From NCBI GenBank assembly GCA_015066115.1, contig SVOZ01000001.1:1-64000 (forward strand): DNA of 64,000 nt, given 5' to 3'. Both the position numbers and the translations under genes were made by a program. Source of the DNA: Oscillospiraceae bacterium (GTDB lineage: Bacteria > Bacillota > Clostridia > Oscillospirales > Ruminococcaceae). Below the pieces are notes generated by a model that was given only the letters and a program-made list of their open reading frames with translations, searched no databases and was not told the DNA's origin. Below, piece after piece: positions 41,918 to 52,503 of this stretch (its first letter is position 1; every line of letters starts with the position of its first letter).

Positions 41918-44900
41918 ATGCTTTTTCCGGTTTTTGCAAGGGCAGGAAGTAATAAAAATGAGTTTATTCTTGAAAAAATTCGAAGCAGTGTGAAATCGAG
42001 CAGTAAAAAGGTTATGCTGCTTGTGCCTGAGCAGTCCTCTTTTGAAACAGAAAAACAGCTTTATCTTTCTCTTGGCGATCGCGACTTTTCTAAGGTTGAG
42101 GTCGTAAGCTTTACAAGGCTTTGCTCGCTTATAAATGCAAAATACGGCGGAATGCTTGGCGAAAGGCTTTCGGAAGCAGGAAAACTAATTTTGGCATCAA
42201 CCGCCGCCGAAAATGCCGCCGACTCTTTAAAGGTTTACGCAGGTCAGGTTAAAAATGCAGCCTTTGCAAAAGAGGTGTCGGCACTTATTGATGAGCTTAA
42301 GGTTGCCGGGGTTTCGCCTGAGCAGTTTGAAGCTTCTTTGAGCGAGTTTGACGATAATGCGCTGCTTAAGGACAAGCTTTGTGACATTTCCAATATTTAT
42401 CATTTTTACGATGCGCTTGTTAATAAAGGGTACCTTGACCCGTCCGACGAGCTTGCATCTGCTTATAAGCGGCTTGGCAACGGGGAGTTTTTTAAGGATT
42501 ATAATGTAATTATCGATGAATTTGCTTCCTTTAACAGCGCTCAGCTTTCCATTATTTCCCAAATGCTTTCAAACAGCGATGAGGTAACGCTTATACTTTG
42601 CAGTGTCCCTGCACCGAGAAGACTATGTCCCGCTGCCTTCCGCACCCCTCTTGACACCTTGGGCAAGATAAAAAGACTTGCCTCAAATAATGGCGTTAAT
42701 GTGGCAGAAGAAAATGTTTTAAGTGTCGGAGAGGGCTTTAATAGTGATGCGCTCGGTGCTCTTGAAAGGCTTGCCGCCGCGCAAGACTTTGAAGCACCAC
42801 AGGATATAAGCGCGGTTACGGTAAGCTCGGCAATCTCGGTAAAGCTTGAGTGCCGCCATGTCGCCGCAGAAATTCGCCGACTTGTTATGAATAAAAAACT
42901 GCGTTATCGCGATATCGCAGTTATCGGCAGGGAAATGGACTCCTATCTTCATCACCTTGAGGACAGCTTCCGCCTTTATGATATTCCTTTCTTTTGCGAT
43001 AAAAGGAGCTCTATTGACACAAGGCCTGCCGCTCTCTTTATAATAAGCCTGCTTGAAACTATTATAAGCGATATAGAGCCGTCGGTTTTTGTAAGATACT
43101 TAAAATGCCCCATCTCTCCGATTGACAGTGATTCCGCCTCAGAACTCGAAAACTATATTGAGCTTTGGCGTCTTAATAAAAAGCAGCTGCTTTCGGATTT
43201 TGTTAAAAATCCAAACGGACTTGACGGAGAAATTGATGAAAAAGGCTTAGAGCGCCTTTTGCGGCTTAATGAAATTAGAAAACAAACTGTTTTGCCGCTT
43301 TTGGAGCTTAAAAAGCAGATACTTAAGGCCGACGGAAACAGCATAACCCGCGCCCTTTACTCCTTTATGGAGCAAAACGGCGTTATAAATAAGCTTTCCG
43401 AGCTTACAGAGGCCCTGTCCCAAACCGATAGTGCGCTTGCCTCTGAGCAGTACCGCGCCTATAAGGTCTGCCTTAGCGTAATGAGTCAGCTTTCTGCCCT
43501 TTTAAAAGAGCAAAAGGTTTCTTTAAAGCGCTATTTAGAGCTTTTCCGCCTTGCTCTGAACGCCGAGGATGTCGGATCTATTCCGCACCATCTTGACGAG
43601 GTGCAGGTGGGCGATGGCGCGAGAATCCGCACAGACGGAGTAAAGGTTGCCTTTTTGGTTGGAATGAACGAAGGCGTTTTTCCAAAAAGACATAGTGAAA
43701 ACGGTCTGTTTTCGGATAGTGACCGAAAGGCTGTTCGCTCTGCGGGAATAGATGTGTTAACTCCGTCTGCCGTTATGAATCAAAACGAAGATTATTATCT
43801 TTACTGCGCGCTTTGCTCAGCAACAGACGAAGTTCATATAAGCTATAGCCGCAACACCCAAAAGGGCGAGCCGATTTTTGCATCTAAAATTGTAAATAAA
43901 ATCGTTAAGGGCTTGGGCATCGAGGAAACAAACCTTTCTTTTGCCGACCCCAAAACCCTTTTTGGAACAGATGCCGCCGCATTTGAACTGCTTTGCAGAT
44001 ACTTTAACAGCGATAGCGAGATGGCCGCAAGTCTGTATAGCTACTTTGAAAATCATATCGATGAATTTTACAGAAATAAGCTCAAAGCTATAGAAAAGGG
44101 AAGCGCTATTACAACAGAGTCGATAACACAGGAGCAGTCAAACAGACTTTACGGCAAAACAATGATGGTTTCGCCGTCGCAGATAGAAAAATATCATCTT
44201 TGCCAGTTTTCGCATTTCTGCCGATACGGCCTTAATTTAAAGCCGTTAAAGGTTGCCGAAATAACCGCGCTTGACACGGGAAATGCCATTCACGAGGTTA
44301 TGGAGCACTTACTAAAAGATTATAGTGTAGGCGAGCTTTCGCTTTTAGGAGTAGACGAGCTTACAGAGCTTATTGAAAAGCTGCTTTCACAGTTTTTGAG
44401 CCTTAGAATAGGCGCAGAGAACATAACCGATAATCGCATAAAATACAGCATTATGCGCCTTAAATCAACCATAGTTCCGGTTATAAAATACGTAATTGAT
44501 GAGCTTGAAGCAAGCGGCTTTACTCCGCGCGATTTTGAGCTTGATATTCGCCGTGGCAAAGATATTGAGCCTTATATGCTAAGCTCTGTTAGCGGCAACA
44601 AGATAGGCATTTACGGCAAGGTTGACCGCGTTGACACACTTAAGACCAAAAACGGAACCTATGTCAGAGTAATTGACTATAAGAGCGGTACAAAGGACTT
44701 TTCAAAGTTTGACCTTGATTTAGGCCTAAATCTTCAGATGTTCCTTTATCTCTTTTCGATCCTTAAAAACGGAGGTGCGCGATATAACGATAACCTCACT
44801 CCGTCGGGCGTTCTGTATATGCCTGCCAAGAAAAGCGAGGTAAGTAAAAAAGGAGTTCACAGCGATGAAGCGCTTTTAAAAGAGGTTGAAAAGGGCTATA

Positions 44901-45193
44901 AAATGAAGGGCATTGCCCTTGATGACGAAAATGTTCGCCGCTCAGCGCCGTATTTCAGCGTGTCGTACGAACAGCCTTCTGAGTTTTCTTATTTGCAGGA
45001 AAAAATTGAGGAGCTTATCTTAAAAATGGCGGACGAGCTTGTGAGCGGAAACCTCAAGGTCAATCCGCTTTATGTCGGGCGCGATAATAAAGCCTGCAAG
45101 TTCTGCGATTACCACGCGATTTGCGGATTTGAGGAAGGCGACCCCTGCCGCCTTGTAAATAAAGAGGAAAAAGAGGTGAAACAGGATGGCTGA
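41918..45193 (+). CDS. addB: ATP-dependent nuclease subunit AddB
   Basis: A 1091-residue AddB, partner of AddA in processing double-strand breaks for RecA. The helicase-like N-terminal region reads LVPEQSSFETEKQLY, a UvrD-fold middle follows, and a C-terminal RecB-type nuclease near 885-960 has GNKIGIYGKVDRVD...VRVIDYKSGTKDF. The iron-sulfur cysteines are present: YHLCQF near 760 and CKFCDYHAICGFEEGDPC near 1060. The usual AddB Walker A near the N-terminus is degenerate here (ARAGSNKN instead of GRxGSGKT), so this subunit may not bind ATP there. Stop overlaps addA by 8 bases. Confidence 0.93.
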   Translation: MLFPVFARAGSNKNEFILEKIRSSVKSSSKKVMLLVPEQSSFETEKQLYLSLGDRDFSKVEVVSFTRLCSLINAKYGGMLGERLSEAGKLILASTAAENAADSLKVYAGQVKNAAFAKEVSALIDELKVAGVSPEQFEASLSEFDDNALLKDKLCDISNIYHFYDALVNKGYLDPSDELASAYKRLGNGEFFKDYNVIIDEFASFNSAQLSIISQMLSNSDEVTLILCSVPAPRRLCPAAFRTPLDTLGKIKRLASNNGVNVAEENVLSVGEGFNSDALGALERLAAAQDFEAPQDISAVTVSSAISVKLECRHVAAEIRRLVMNKKLRYRDIAVIGREMDSYLHHLEDSFRLYDIPFFCDKRSSIDTRPAALFIISLLETIISDIEPSVFVRYLKCPISPIDSDSASELENYIELWRLNKKQLLSDFVKNPNGLDGEIDEKGLERLLRLNEIRKQTVLPLLELKKQILKADGNSITRALYSFMEQNGVINKLSELTEALSQTDSALASEQYRAYKVCLSVMSQLSALLKEQKVSLKRYLELFRLALNAEDVGSIPHHLDEVQVGDGARIRTDGVKVAFLVGMNEGVFPKRHSENGLFSDSDRKAVRSAGIDVLTPSAVMNQNEDYYLYCALCSATDEVHISYSRNTQKGEPIFASKIVNKIVKGLGIEETNLSFADPKTLFGTDAAAFELLCRYFNSDSEMAASLYSYFENHIDEFYRNKLKAIEKGSAITTESITQEQSNRLYGKTMMVSPSQIEKYHLCQFSHFCRYGLNLKPLKVAEITALDTGNAIHEVMEHLLKDYSVGELSLLGVDELTELIEKLLSQFLSLRIGAENITDNRIKYSIMRLKSTIVPVIKYVIDELEASGFTPRDFELDIRRGKDIEPYMLSSVSGNKIGIYGKVDRVDTLKTKNGTYVRVIDYKSGTKDFSKFDLDLGLNLQMFLYLFSILKNGGARYNDNLTPSGVLYMPAKKSEVSKKGVHSDEALLKEVEKGYKMKGIALDDENVRRSAPYFSVSYEQPSEFSYLQEKIEELILKMADELVSGNLKVNPLYVGRDNKACKFCDYHAICGFEEGDPCRLVNKEEKEVKQDG

Positions 45194-48100
45194 TAAAAAA
45201 TGGACAGATGCCCAAAGGTCGTTTATTGATGCAAAGCGCGGCCCCATCCTTGTTTCTGCCGCAGCCGGCTCAGGAAAAACTTCTGCAATTGTTGAAAGGG
45301 TGGCGCAAAGGCTTTCTGATGCCTTAGATCCGCTTTCTCCCGAGCGCCTTTTGATGACGACCTTTTCAAATGCGGCGGCAAATGAAATGCTCTCAAGAAT
45401 TGAGGCAAAGCTTTCCGAAAAGGCAGATGAAGAACCTGAAAATGAACTGCTCCAAAGGCAGTTTGAAAACATAGGCGAAGCCCAGATAGGAACAATTCAT
45501 AGCTTTTGTCTTAAGATCATAAGAGAGAATTTTTCCCGTCTTGACCTGTCCTGCGATTTTCGCATTGCCGACGAGGCCGAGAATGAAATACTTATGCTCT
45601 CGGCGGCCGATAGGGTTATAAAAAATGCCTATGCGGAAAACGATAAAGCATTTTATGACCTTGTTGAGAATGTTTGCAGCTCTAAAAACGATTATGAGCT
45701 GCTTCAGATAATCATAAAGGTCTATAATGCTGTTGTTGCAATGCCGTTTCCTCTCGATGTGCTGGATTTGTGGACCTCAAAGCTTGAGCCTACCGAGGAA
45801 AATTATCTCAAGCTTTTAGAGCCCATCATTCAACACTCGCTTAAAACCGTGAGGTATGCTACAAAAGTGTGTGAAAAAAATATTGAGGATATAGCTGACG
45901 AAAAAATGTCGGCCTTTATCCTTGAGGATATCTCGGAGCTTAAAAATGCAGAGGAGTATCTGCTTGCAGGTGATATTCCCAAGGCGTTTGAAAGCTGTCT
46001 GCTTCTTAAATTTTCAAACAGAGGCTATTCTAAAAAAATTGATCCCGAGTGCAAAGAGCTTGTGATAAGCTGCCGCAAAAAGATCAAAAAAATGATTGAA
46101 AATGTTGCAGCGGCATTGTGTGACATTTCGTTTGAAAAGTATCAGTCTGAGCAAACATTTTTAAAGCCGATAATCTTAAAGCTTTTTGAGCTTGTGCGCG
46201 CTTTTATGGAGGAGTTTGCCTCAGAAAAAAGAGCAAAAAATCTTGTTGACTTTTCCGATGCCGAGCAATTTATGCTAAAGCTCCTATGGCAAAAGGAAAA
46301 TGGAGAATATAACAAAACCGCTCTTGCAAGTGCGCTTTCTTCAAGGTTTGATGAGATTTATATCGACGAATATCAGGATGTAAATGCCGCTCAGGAAATG
46401 ATTTTTAAGGCAATTTCCACTCCTCAAAGCAATGTCTTTATGGTTGGAGATGTAAAGCAGAGCATTTATGGCTTCAGACACGCCGATGCCGATATTTTTG
46501 AAGAGAAGAAAGAGGCGTTTTTTGATTTTGACTCAAAGAATTTTCCTGCCAAAATTTTCTTTGATAATAACTTCAGAAGCCGCAAAAGCGTAACCGATTT
46601 TATAAACAACGTCTTTTTCAGCATTATGATAGATGGTGTGGGAGCGGGAGCTTACAGCCAAAGCGACAGCCTAAAAGCCTCTGCACAGTTTGAGCAAACA
46701 GCAGGGGAAGGAGTTTCACTTTTATTCTATGAAACCCCAAAAGGCACACGCGAAAAATATTGGCTTGAAAAAGAAGCCGTTATAATTGCTAAGGAAATTG
46801 AAAGGCTTGTAAACAGCGGCTATATGATAAGTGAAAACGGCAGTATGCGCCCTTGCAGATATGGGGATTTCTGCATTCTTGCCCGATCGGGAAAGGATAG
46901 ATTTTCTGCTTACTACGAGGCTCTTAAAAACCTCAATATTGATGCTGTTTTGGATAAAAGCGGCGGCGATTTTCTGGAAAGCCGCGAAATGCTTATGGTT
47001 CTTTCTCTTCTCAAAGCGATTAATAACCCTTATGACGATGTTTCTCTTTGCGCCGCGCTTATTTCTCCTGTTTTTCTCTTTACGCCGCAGGACTTAGCAG
47101 AAATTCGCGCCGACAACAAAAAAGAGGAGCTTTATATTTCGGTTAAAAAGGCGGCAGAGGCAGGAAATAAAAAATGCATCCGCTTTTTAGAAGGACTTGA
47201 GCACCTTAGAAATCTCTCGGCGGCACAGAGCGTTGACGGACTGCTTTCGGTTTTGTATAACAGATATGGAATTTATCACCTTGTCGGTGCTATGAGCGGC
47301 GGCGAGGACAGAATGAATAACCTTGATATTTTCAGGTTTTATGCAAGACAGTTTGAGGCAAACGGATATAAGGGCCTTTCTCAGTTTCTTAAATTTATTG
47401 AAAAGACCCGTAAAAATAACAGCAAGCTTTCGGGTGCACAGGGACTCAACGAAAACAGAAATGCCGTTTCAATAATGACGGTGCATAAGTCAAAGGGCCT
47501 TGAGTTTCCGATATGTATCCTTGCTAATTCGCTCAAAAACTTTAATACAAGTGACAGCACCGATACTACCCTCATAAACAAGAAAACGGGATTTTCCTGC
47601 CGCATAAACGATCTTGAGAAATCTGTGCGCTATTCTCCCGTTTCCTATAAGGCCGGCAAGGCGTCAATAGAGGCGGCGCAAATTGCAGAGGAAATGCGGC
47701 TTTTGTATGTTGCTATGACACGTGCAAAGGAAAAGCTGATCATCCCCATTGTACGCACCTCGATAGATGATTTTGTGCTTGACGCAGTTATTAATCGCAG
47801 GGTCGATAAAAATGCCGCAACAGTGCTTAATATGAATAATTGGGCGCAGTGGATCATGTATTCCTGCGCAAACTCATCGGAGCTTAAGAGGGCTTTTTCT
47901 GAACTTGTTATAGATGGCTATTCGGCGGAAAATCAAAATTTTAATGTTATGTTTGCGCCCGACCCTGAGGAAATTAAAGAGCAAGAAAAATCAAGGACAG
48001 CAAAAGCAAATGAGCAGATAGTCTCAGCAGTTAAAGGCCTGTCGGAATTTAACTATCCTTATGCTGCACAAACCCGGCTTAGCAGTAAATTTTCTGTAAG

Positions 48101-48692
48101 TGAATTAACAAAAGGGCAGGGTGAGGTTTATGATTTTGAGTCTAAGCCTGATTTTATGCACAGTCAGCAGATGACGGGAGCTCAGAGAGGAACTGCACTG
48201 CACACCTTTATGCAGTTTGCAGATTACAAAAAGGCGATAGAGAATATTAATGCCGAGCTTGACAGAATGGTTAATGAGGGCTTTGTTACAGAGCATCAGC
48301 GCAGTGTAATTGATGAGGATAAGCTCTCAGGCTTCTTTGCTTCTTCTATGTGCAAGCGCATTCTTTCAGCAGATGCAGTTTTAAGAGAGTACAAGTTTAT
48401 GACGGGGGTTGACTCTTCTCAGTTTGGCGGTGCCGCCGCGGCAAACGACACAGTTATTTTGCAGGGCGTTGCCGACTGCGTCATCATAGAGGGCGATAAA
48501 GCAACCGTTATAGACTATAAAACAGACTATGTTAAAGACGAGAGTGAGCTTTTAGAAAGATACAGTATGCAGCTTGCAATGTATCGCGGCGCAATAGAAA
48601 AGCTCATCGGGTTGCCCGTTAAAGAGTGCCTTATTTATTCCTTCTGTCTTGGAAAAGAAATAGCGGTCAAAACGCCAGATAAAGTGTTTTAA
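45186..48692 (+). CDS. addA: ATP-dependent helicase/nuclease subunit AddA
   Basis: An 1168-residue UvrD-type helicase with a C-terminal nuclease. Motif I SAAAGSGKTSAIVERV at 24-39, motif II IYIDEYQDVNAAQE near 393, motif III FMVGDVKQSIYGFRHAD, motif V MTVHKSKGLEFPICI near 765, motif VI LLYVAMTRAKEKLIIP near 840, and the RecB nuclease VIDYKTDYVKDE...YSMQLAMYRGAIE near 1115. It is the motor and one of the two nucleases of AddAB. The ATG overlaps the end of addB, preceded by AAAGAGGTGAAACAGG. Confidence 0.96.
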   Translation: MADKKWTDAQRSFIDAKRGPILVSAAAGSGKTSAIVERVAQRLSDALDPLSPERLLMTTFSNAAANEMLSRIEAKLSEKADEEPENELLQRQFENIGEAQIGTIHSFCLKIIRENFSRLDLSCDFRIADEAENEILMLSAADRVIKNAYAENDKAFYDLVENVCSSKNDYELLQIIIKVYNAVVAMPFPLDVLDLWTSKLEPTEENYLKLLEPIIQHSLKTVRYATKVCEKNIEDIADEKMSAFILEDISELKNAEEYLLAGDIPKAFESCLLLKFSNRGYSKKIDPECKELVISCRKKIKKMIENVAAALCDISFEKYQSEQTFLKPIILKLFELVRAFMEEFASEKRAKNLVDFSDAEQFMLKLLWQKENGEYNKTALASALSSRFDEIYIDEYQDVNAAQEMIFKAISTPQSNVFMVGDVKQSIYGFRHADADIFEEKKEAFFDFDSKNFPAKIFFDNNFRSRKSVTDFINNVFFSIMIDGVGAGAYSQSDSLKASAQFEQTAGEGVSLLFYETPKGTREKYWLEKEAVIIAKEIERLVNSGYMISENGSMRPCRYGDFCILARSGKDRFSAYYEALKNLNIDAVLDKSGGDFLESREMLMVLSLLKAINNPYDDVSLCAALISPVFLFTPQDLAEIRADNKKEELYISVKKAAEAGNKKCIRFLEGLEHLRNLSAAQSVDGLLSVLYNRYGIYHLVGAMSGGEDRMNNLDIFRFYARQFEANGYKGLSQFLKFIEKTRKNNSKLSGAQGLNENRNAVSIMTVHKSKGLEFPICILANSLKNFNTSDSTDTTLINKKTGFSCRINDLEKSVRYSPVSYKAGKASIEAAQIAEEMRLLYVAMTRAKEKLIIPIVRTSIDDFVLDAVINRRVDKNAATVLNMNNWAQWIMYSCANSSELKRAFSELVIDGYSAENQNFNVMFAPDPEEIKEQEKSRTAKANEQIVSAVKGLSEFNYPYAAQTRLSSKFSVSELTKGQGEVYDFESKPDFMHSQQMTGAQRGTALHTFMQFADYKKAIENINAELDRMVNEGFVTEHQRSVIDEDKLSGFFASSMCKRILSADAVLREYKFMTGVDSSQFGGAAAANDTVILQGVADCVIIEGDKATVIDYKTDYVKDESELLERYSMQLAMYRGAIEKLIGLPVKECLIYSFCLGKEIAVKTPDKVF

Positions 48693-48696
48693 AAAA

Positions 48697-48726
48697 GAGC
48701 CTATCCGTTTAAGGATAGGCTCTTTT
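48697..48726. terminator. Bidirectional terminator between addA and the WDEP-family gene
   Basis: GAGCCTATCC, loop GTTTAA, GGATAGGCTC with T4 after and A6 before: usable on both strands. Confidence 0.92.
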
Positions 48727-48730
48727 GCTT

Positions 48731-51700
48731 TTATGCTAAAGGGGGAATAATGGGGTCGATCTCAGTTGTGCCGGCGGCATCTGAATAGGTCTTGCCGCAG
48801 TGCTCACAAGAGTAGTGTGCAACGTTTCCGGCAGTGGTCTCGGTTGCGTCAACTGCCTCAACAAAGGCAAGCTCATGGCCGAGGTTGTCACAGCTTGTTC
48901 TGTAGGACGAGAACAATTCGGGATTGCTTAAAACCATAACATCTCCAAAATGTAAAACGCGGTTTGTCCAATTGCTCTCTGTTGTAACGCCGTGTGAAGA
49001 GCATCCGTTGTGGAACCAGAATTGGAATGAAGAGGCGGTGTTCGAGGTGGTGGGTGTGTTTTCGGTAAGACCGAGAATAACATCCTTAGCAGTAAGAACC
49101 TCGCCGTTTATGGTTTTTCCGCTGTAGGCGGTGAAGGGAATCACTATCCAGCCGTCAAATTCGTCTGTAAAGGTAAATCCGTGTCCGCTCCAATTAGGGT
49201 CAATAACCTGTCTCGTATCATAGTCAACAAGGAAGGCATCAGACAGATTGTTCTCAAAGGTAAGCGGCTGGAATATGAGTCCAAAGCTTGAAAGCTGACC
49301 GCTTGTGCCGCCGGAAATTTTAACACGTATAGCCATGTGTGTAAGACCGTCGGTGTAAACTCTGTTTTTGATGTCAACAGGGGTCTGGGTGTTGTCGCGG
49401 AAACCGTTTATATAAAGCATTTGGTTTACGCAAGTACCAAGAGTGGTCTCGTCAGCATCAAAACAAACCATTCCCTCATCGCCAACTCTGTCAACATAGA
49501 GGAAGGAGTTTGCCGCATAGTCGCCGCCGTAACTGTTTTTTCCAAAGACATCTCTGATTGTTCCTGTCTGCTCGTATTCAACCATTGTGATGTAGGAATT
49601 AACATCAGGAGTGGGAACATCGTAGTAATAGAATGCTCCGTCGGTTATAACAGTGCCCTCTTCAACAGTCCAAATCTTCTGACTTAACACAATTCGTCCG
49701 CCGCTGAATTTAGCGTAAACGGTGTATTCACTGTAGTAAACGAGGTCTGTAAATTCACCGGATGTGCTCCAGTTTTTGCCGTCTAACGAGAACACAACAT
49801 TTGCATCCTCTGTTGTAGCGGTGATTGAATCTTTGTTTGCAGTAACAGAGAAGGTGGGCGCGGTGTGTGCTTTTTTAAATTTCTCTATGTCGGTAAGCCA
49901 GAAAGAGTCGCCGAAATAGAATTTTTGTCCCTGGCTCCAATCGCCGTAAAGCCTTATGCCAACGCCGTTAAAGCCTGACTGGCTTCCTGCATAAGCTCCG
50001 CCGTTCCAATAGGTAGCAGTAAGGTCGGGAATAACAAAATATCCGTCAAGGTTTCCAGTAACCTCAATGCCTGTTCCGCCTCCGCTGAAGGTGGAAACGG
50101 TGTATTCGGAAATTTCGCCTGTTGCGTAATCAATAAAGGGAATCTTCTGTCCTGCTTTTGTAAGGGTATAGTAGCCCTGTGAAAGCATCGGAGTAAAGTA
50201 AGAGGTCTTGTTTTCGTTGCCTGTGATGGCGGCTCTTATTGCAAGTCCCTTTATGCCGAGATTTTTGATAGAGGCGGGAATCCCACCTGTAGCACTTGAA
50301 TAGGTTCCGTTTGTGTTGTGTCCTTCATAGGTGTCATAGTTGCGGAAATCAAGCGAAAGAGAGGTGGAGTAGCCGGAGTTTGCCGAAAGCTCAAGAGCGC
50401 GGTCGCCGCCTGCTATAGTAGCAACGTGCATGTATCCGCCTCCGGATGCTGAGGTTTCGGGAGCGACCTTGTTCTTTGCAAACTCGGGTCTTATATACAT
50501 AGTTCCGCTGTATCCTGCACCGTAAGAGGATTTGTAACCGGGAATCTTCTGTGCGTAGTAAGCGCCGTCATCGTAACCCGATGAGTATTTGACTGTGTTC
50601 TGTGTGCAGGCAGATGCAAATGTGTCGACATTTTCAATAAAGAAGCAGTCACCGAGAAGGAACTCCTTGTTCTCCCAGGTTGATGCCTTTGCGTCTGTTG
50701 TTGCGGAAGTTTCGTTAAAGAAGATTTTTATTGATTTGAGATAGTCTCTTATTTGAGTGCTGTTTGCTGAAACTGAGAACAGCTCAAAAGGAATAATCAT
50801 ATATCCGTTCATAGAGCCTGTGGTTTCGTAGCTTACAGCACTGCTGTATCCGTTTGAAGGATACATCTTTGTAACAGAGGCATCGTTTAAATCGAGCCAA
50901 AGTGCTGTGTTTGTGTCATCTCTCTTTTGTGAGCCGGGCTCGTTGAGGGTCGCGCTGTCGTTGTCGGTTGCGTCGAGATGAACTCTGAAGCTTGAAACGC
51001 TGTGCTGATACTCAGGAGAATTGTCGTTGATTTTTATCCTGAGGGCAATGGCTGTAACCTTTGAAAGGTCAATTTCGCTGTCAACACCGGGTCTTCCTAA
51101 GGTGTAGAATTGTGTGCTGACATTGCTTGAAAGCTTGGATTTGCTTGAATCAATAACATAGAAGCTCTCGCAGTTTTCGTGACGAAGCGGGAGAGAGGGA
51201 CCTGTTGTAGTCCATTGGAAGTAAAGTGTGTTTACAGAAGATACGCACCGGGGAACCATAACTGCATAGCTTGCGGTGCCATTAAGACCGTAGGAATAGG
51301 GCGAGGTGATACCTGTGTAGATCTCGTTGGCAGTATCGTTGTCAAAGGTGGTTTTAAGAGCCTTTATGGCATCAGAAAGGGTGTTCCATTTGGTAGCGTA
51401 GGCTTCCTCTGTGCAGATAAGATTTCCGTTAACAGAGATGGGAAGATGCTTTACAAGACCTGTAAATCTGTCTGAATCATAAGTAAACACGGCAATTCCG
51501 CCACTACGCTGATTAGGATATTGTGCAGTAGTTGAGGTGAGCAGATTGTTAAAGTAGTTTAAGTGCGCAACACAGTAATCCTCATCAGCTCCGTCGCCGG
51601 TCCAGGGTCCCGAATTGTAGGCGCAGGGAAGGAACCAAGCGTTAACAGGATGGGTGATTTTCTGCATTGTCTGGTCGTGGATGTAACGATAGTAGTCATC

Positions 51701-52477
51701 GGCAGTTTCAAGGGTGACACCAAGAGCGCTTGAAAGGCTTGCAAGTCTTGCATTTTGCTCAGGGTCATCTAATTTGCTTTCTCTTACATCGTAGGCATAG
51801 TTATCCCAGCCGATGTCGGTTACATATTCAAGACCATAGGCTGTTGGAACCTCTACGGTGTGAAGACCTGAAAAGGTTTTCAGTTCCTCATTTACAACAT
51901 TTGAGCCCAAAACAGGGAATATCCTCTTTTTGTAGGTGGTGTAGAGATATTTTGTCATTTCTCTAAACTCGTTGTTGCTCATTCCTCCAAGGAAAGGCTC
52001 GTCCCAGCTAAAACCTAAAAAGAGGTCCCAAGCGCCCTCTACGGATTTGATTTTTGACACAGCAGTTGCTTTTTTCTGCAGATAGTAGTCAAGGGATTCT
52101 GTAGATGAGTTCCATTTTGAGTCATAGAGCCAGAATTTACAGTTATACTCCTTGCAAAGAGCAATAACGTTTGTAAAATGAGCAAGTGACTCATCTGTTG
52201 TGCCGGGTGCAGCAAAAATTGTGTTTACATACCCCGCCTGCAAAACTGCCTCGATTTCGGCGAGCGATTCTGCATCGGATATAGTTCCGTCTGCATCGGC
52301 ATCATAGTTGTCGGTTTTACCGGTAAAAGCGTAGAAGAGAAGACCTCTGTCTTGCGTTGCAAAACTGTAGGTTGAATCTGTTTCTTCCGCTGTTTCTGCG
52401 CCGACTAATGTCTGCATAGGAATGTTGGTTACCGATAGGATAGCCGTTAGGAGTAGTGCGAAAAGTTTCTTTTTCAT
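48731..52477 (-). CDS. Large secreted WDEP-family protein, three beta modules
   Basis: A 1248-residue exported protein. Signal peptide at 1-28 (KKKLFALLLTAILSVTNIPM). Residues about 45-390 are the domain shared with the cytosolic paralogue: EF-hand-like DADADGTISDAE near 60, GAWDLFLGFSWDEPFLGG near 155, GWDNYAYDVRE near 235, HPVNAWFLPCAYN and GGIAVFTYDSDRF. Three copies of a beta-rich module of about 230 residues follow (about 400-640, 650-905, 985-1200), each with a GYxIIPF-type strand and a GDxFWxxDxExF ending. A short beta domain lies near 910-980. The tail HYSCEHCGKTYSDAAGTTEI is a two-CxxC module common in clostridial surface proteins. No LPXTG or membrane anchor. Function unknown; glycan binding and hydrolysis would fit. 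Confidence 0.7.
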   Translation of the reverse strand: MKKKLFALLLTAILSVTNIPMQTLVGAETAEETDSTYSFATQDRGLLFYAFTGKTDNYDADADGTISDAESLAEIEAVLQAGYVNTIFAAPGTTDESLAHFTNVIALCKEYNCKFWLYDSKWNSSTESLDYYLQKKATAVSKIKSVEGAWDLFLGFSWDEPFLGGMSNNEFREMTKYLYTTYKKRIFPVLGSNVVNEELKTFSGLHTVEVPTAYGLEYVTDIGWDNYAYDVRESKLDDPEQNARLASLSSALGVTLETADDYYRYIHDQTMQKITHPVNAWFLPCAYNSGPWTGDGADEDYCVAHLNYFNNLLTSTTAQYPNQRSGGIAVFTYDSDRFTGLVKHLPISVNGNLICTEEAYATKWNTLSDAIKALKTTFDNDTANEIYTGITSPYSYGLNGTASYAVMVPRCVSSVNTLYFQWTTTGPSLPLRHENCESFYVIDSSKSKLSSNVSTQFYTLGRPGVDSEIDLSKVTAIALRIKINDNSPEYQHSVSSFRVHLDATDNDSATLNEPGSQKRDDTNTALWLDLNDASVTKMYPSNGYSSAVSYETTGSMNGYMIIPFELFSVSANSTQIRDYLKSIKIFFNETSATTDAKASTWENKEFLLGDCFFIENVDTFASACTQNTVKYSSGYDDGAYYAQKIPGYKSSYGAGYSGTMYIRPEFAKNKVAPETSASGGGYMHVATIAGGDRALELSANSGYSTSLSLDFRNYDTYEGHNTNGTYSSATGGIPASIKNLGIKGLAIRAAITGNENKTSYFTPMLSQGYYTLTKAGQKIPFIDYATGEISEYTVSTFSGGGTGIEVTGNLDGYFVIPDLTATYWNGGAYAGSQSGFNGVGIRLYGDWSQGQKFYFGDSFWLTDIEKFKKAHTAPTFSVTANKDSITATTEDANVVFSLDGKNWSTSGEFTDLVYYSEYTVYAKFSGGRIVLSQKIWTVEEGTVITDGAFYYYDVPTPDVNSYITMVEYEQTGTIRDVFGKNSYGGDYAANSFLYVDRVGDEGMVCFDADETTLGTCVNQMLYINGFRDNTQTPVDIKNRVYTDGLTHMAIRVKISGGTSGQLSSFGLIFQPLTFENNLSDAFLVDYDTRQVIDPNWSGHGFTFTDEFDGWIVIPFTAYSGKTINGEVLTAKDVILGLTENTPTTSNTASSFQFWFHNGCSSHGVTTESNWTNRVLHFGDVMVLSNPELFSSYRTSCDNLGHELAFVEAVDATETTAGNVAHYSCEHCGKTYSDAAGTTEIDPIIPPLA

Positions 52478-52503
52478 TTGACTTCCTCTCTTTCATATAA
52501 TAT

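Noticed and set aside
45020..45472. 150-residue minus-strand frame across the addB-addA junction
   Set aside because: Shadow of two overlapping conserved genes; Ser/Ala/Phe-rich product without motifs.
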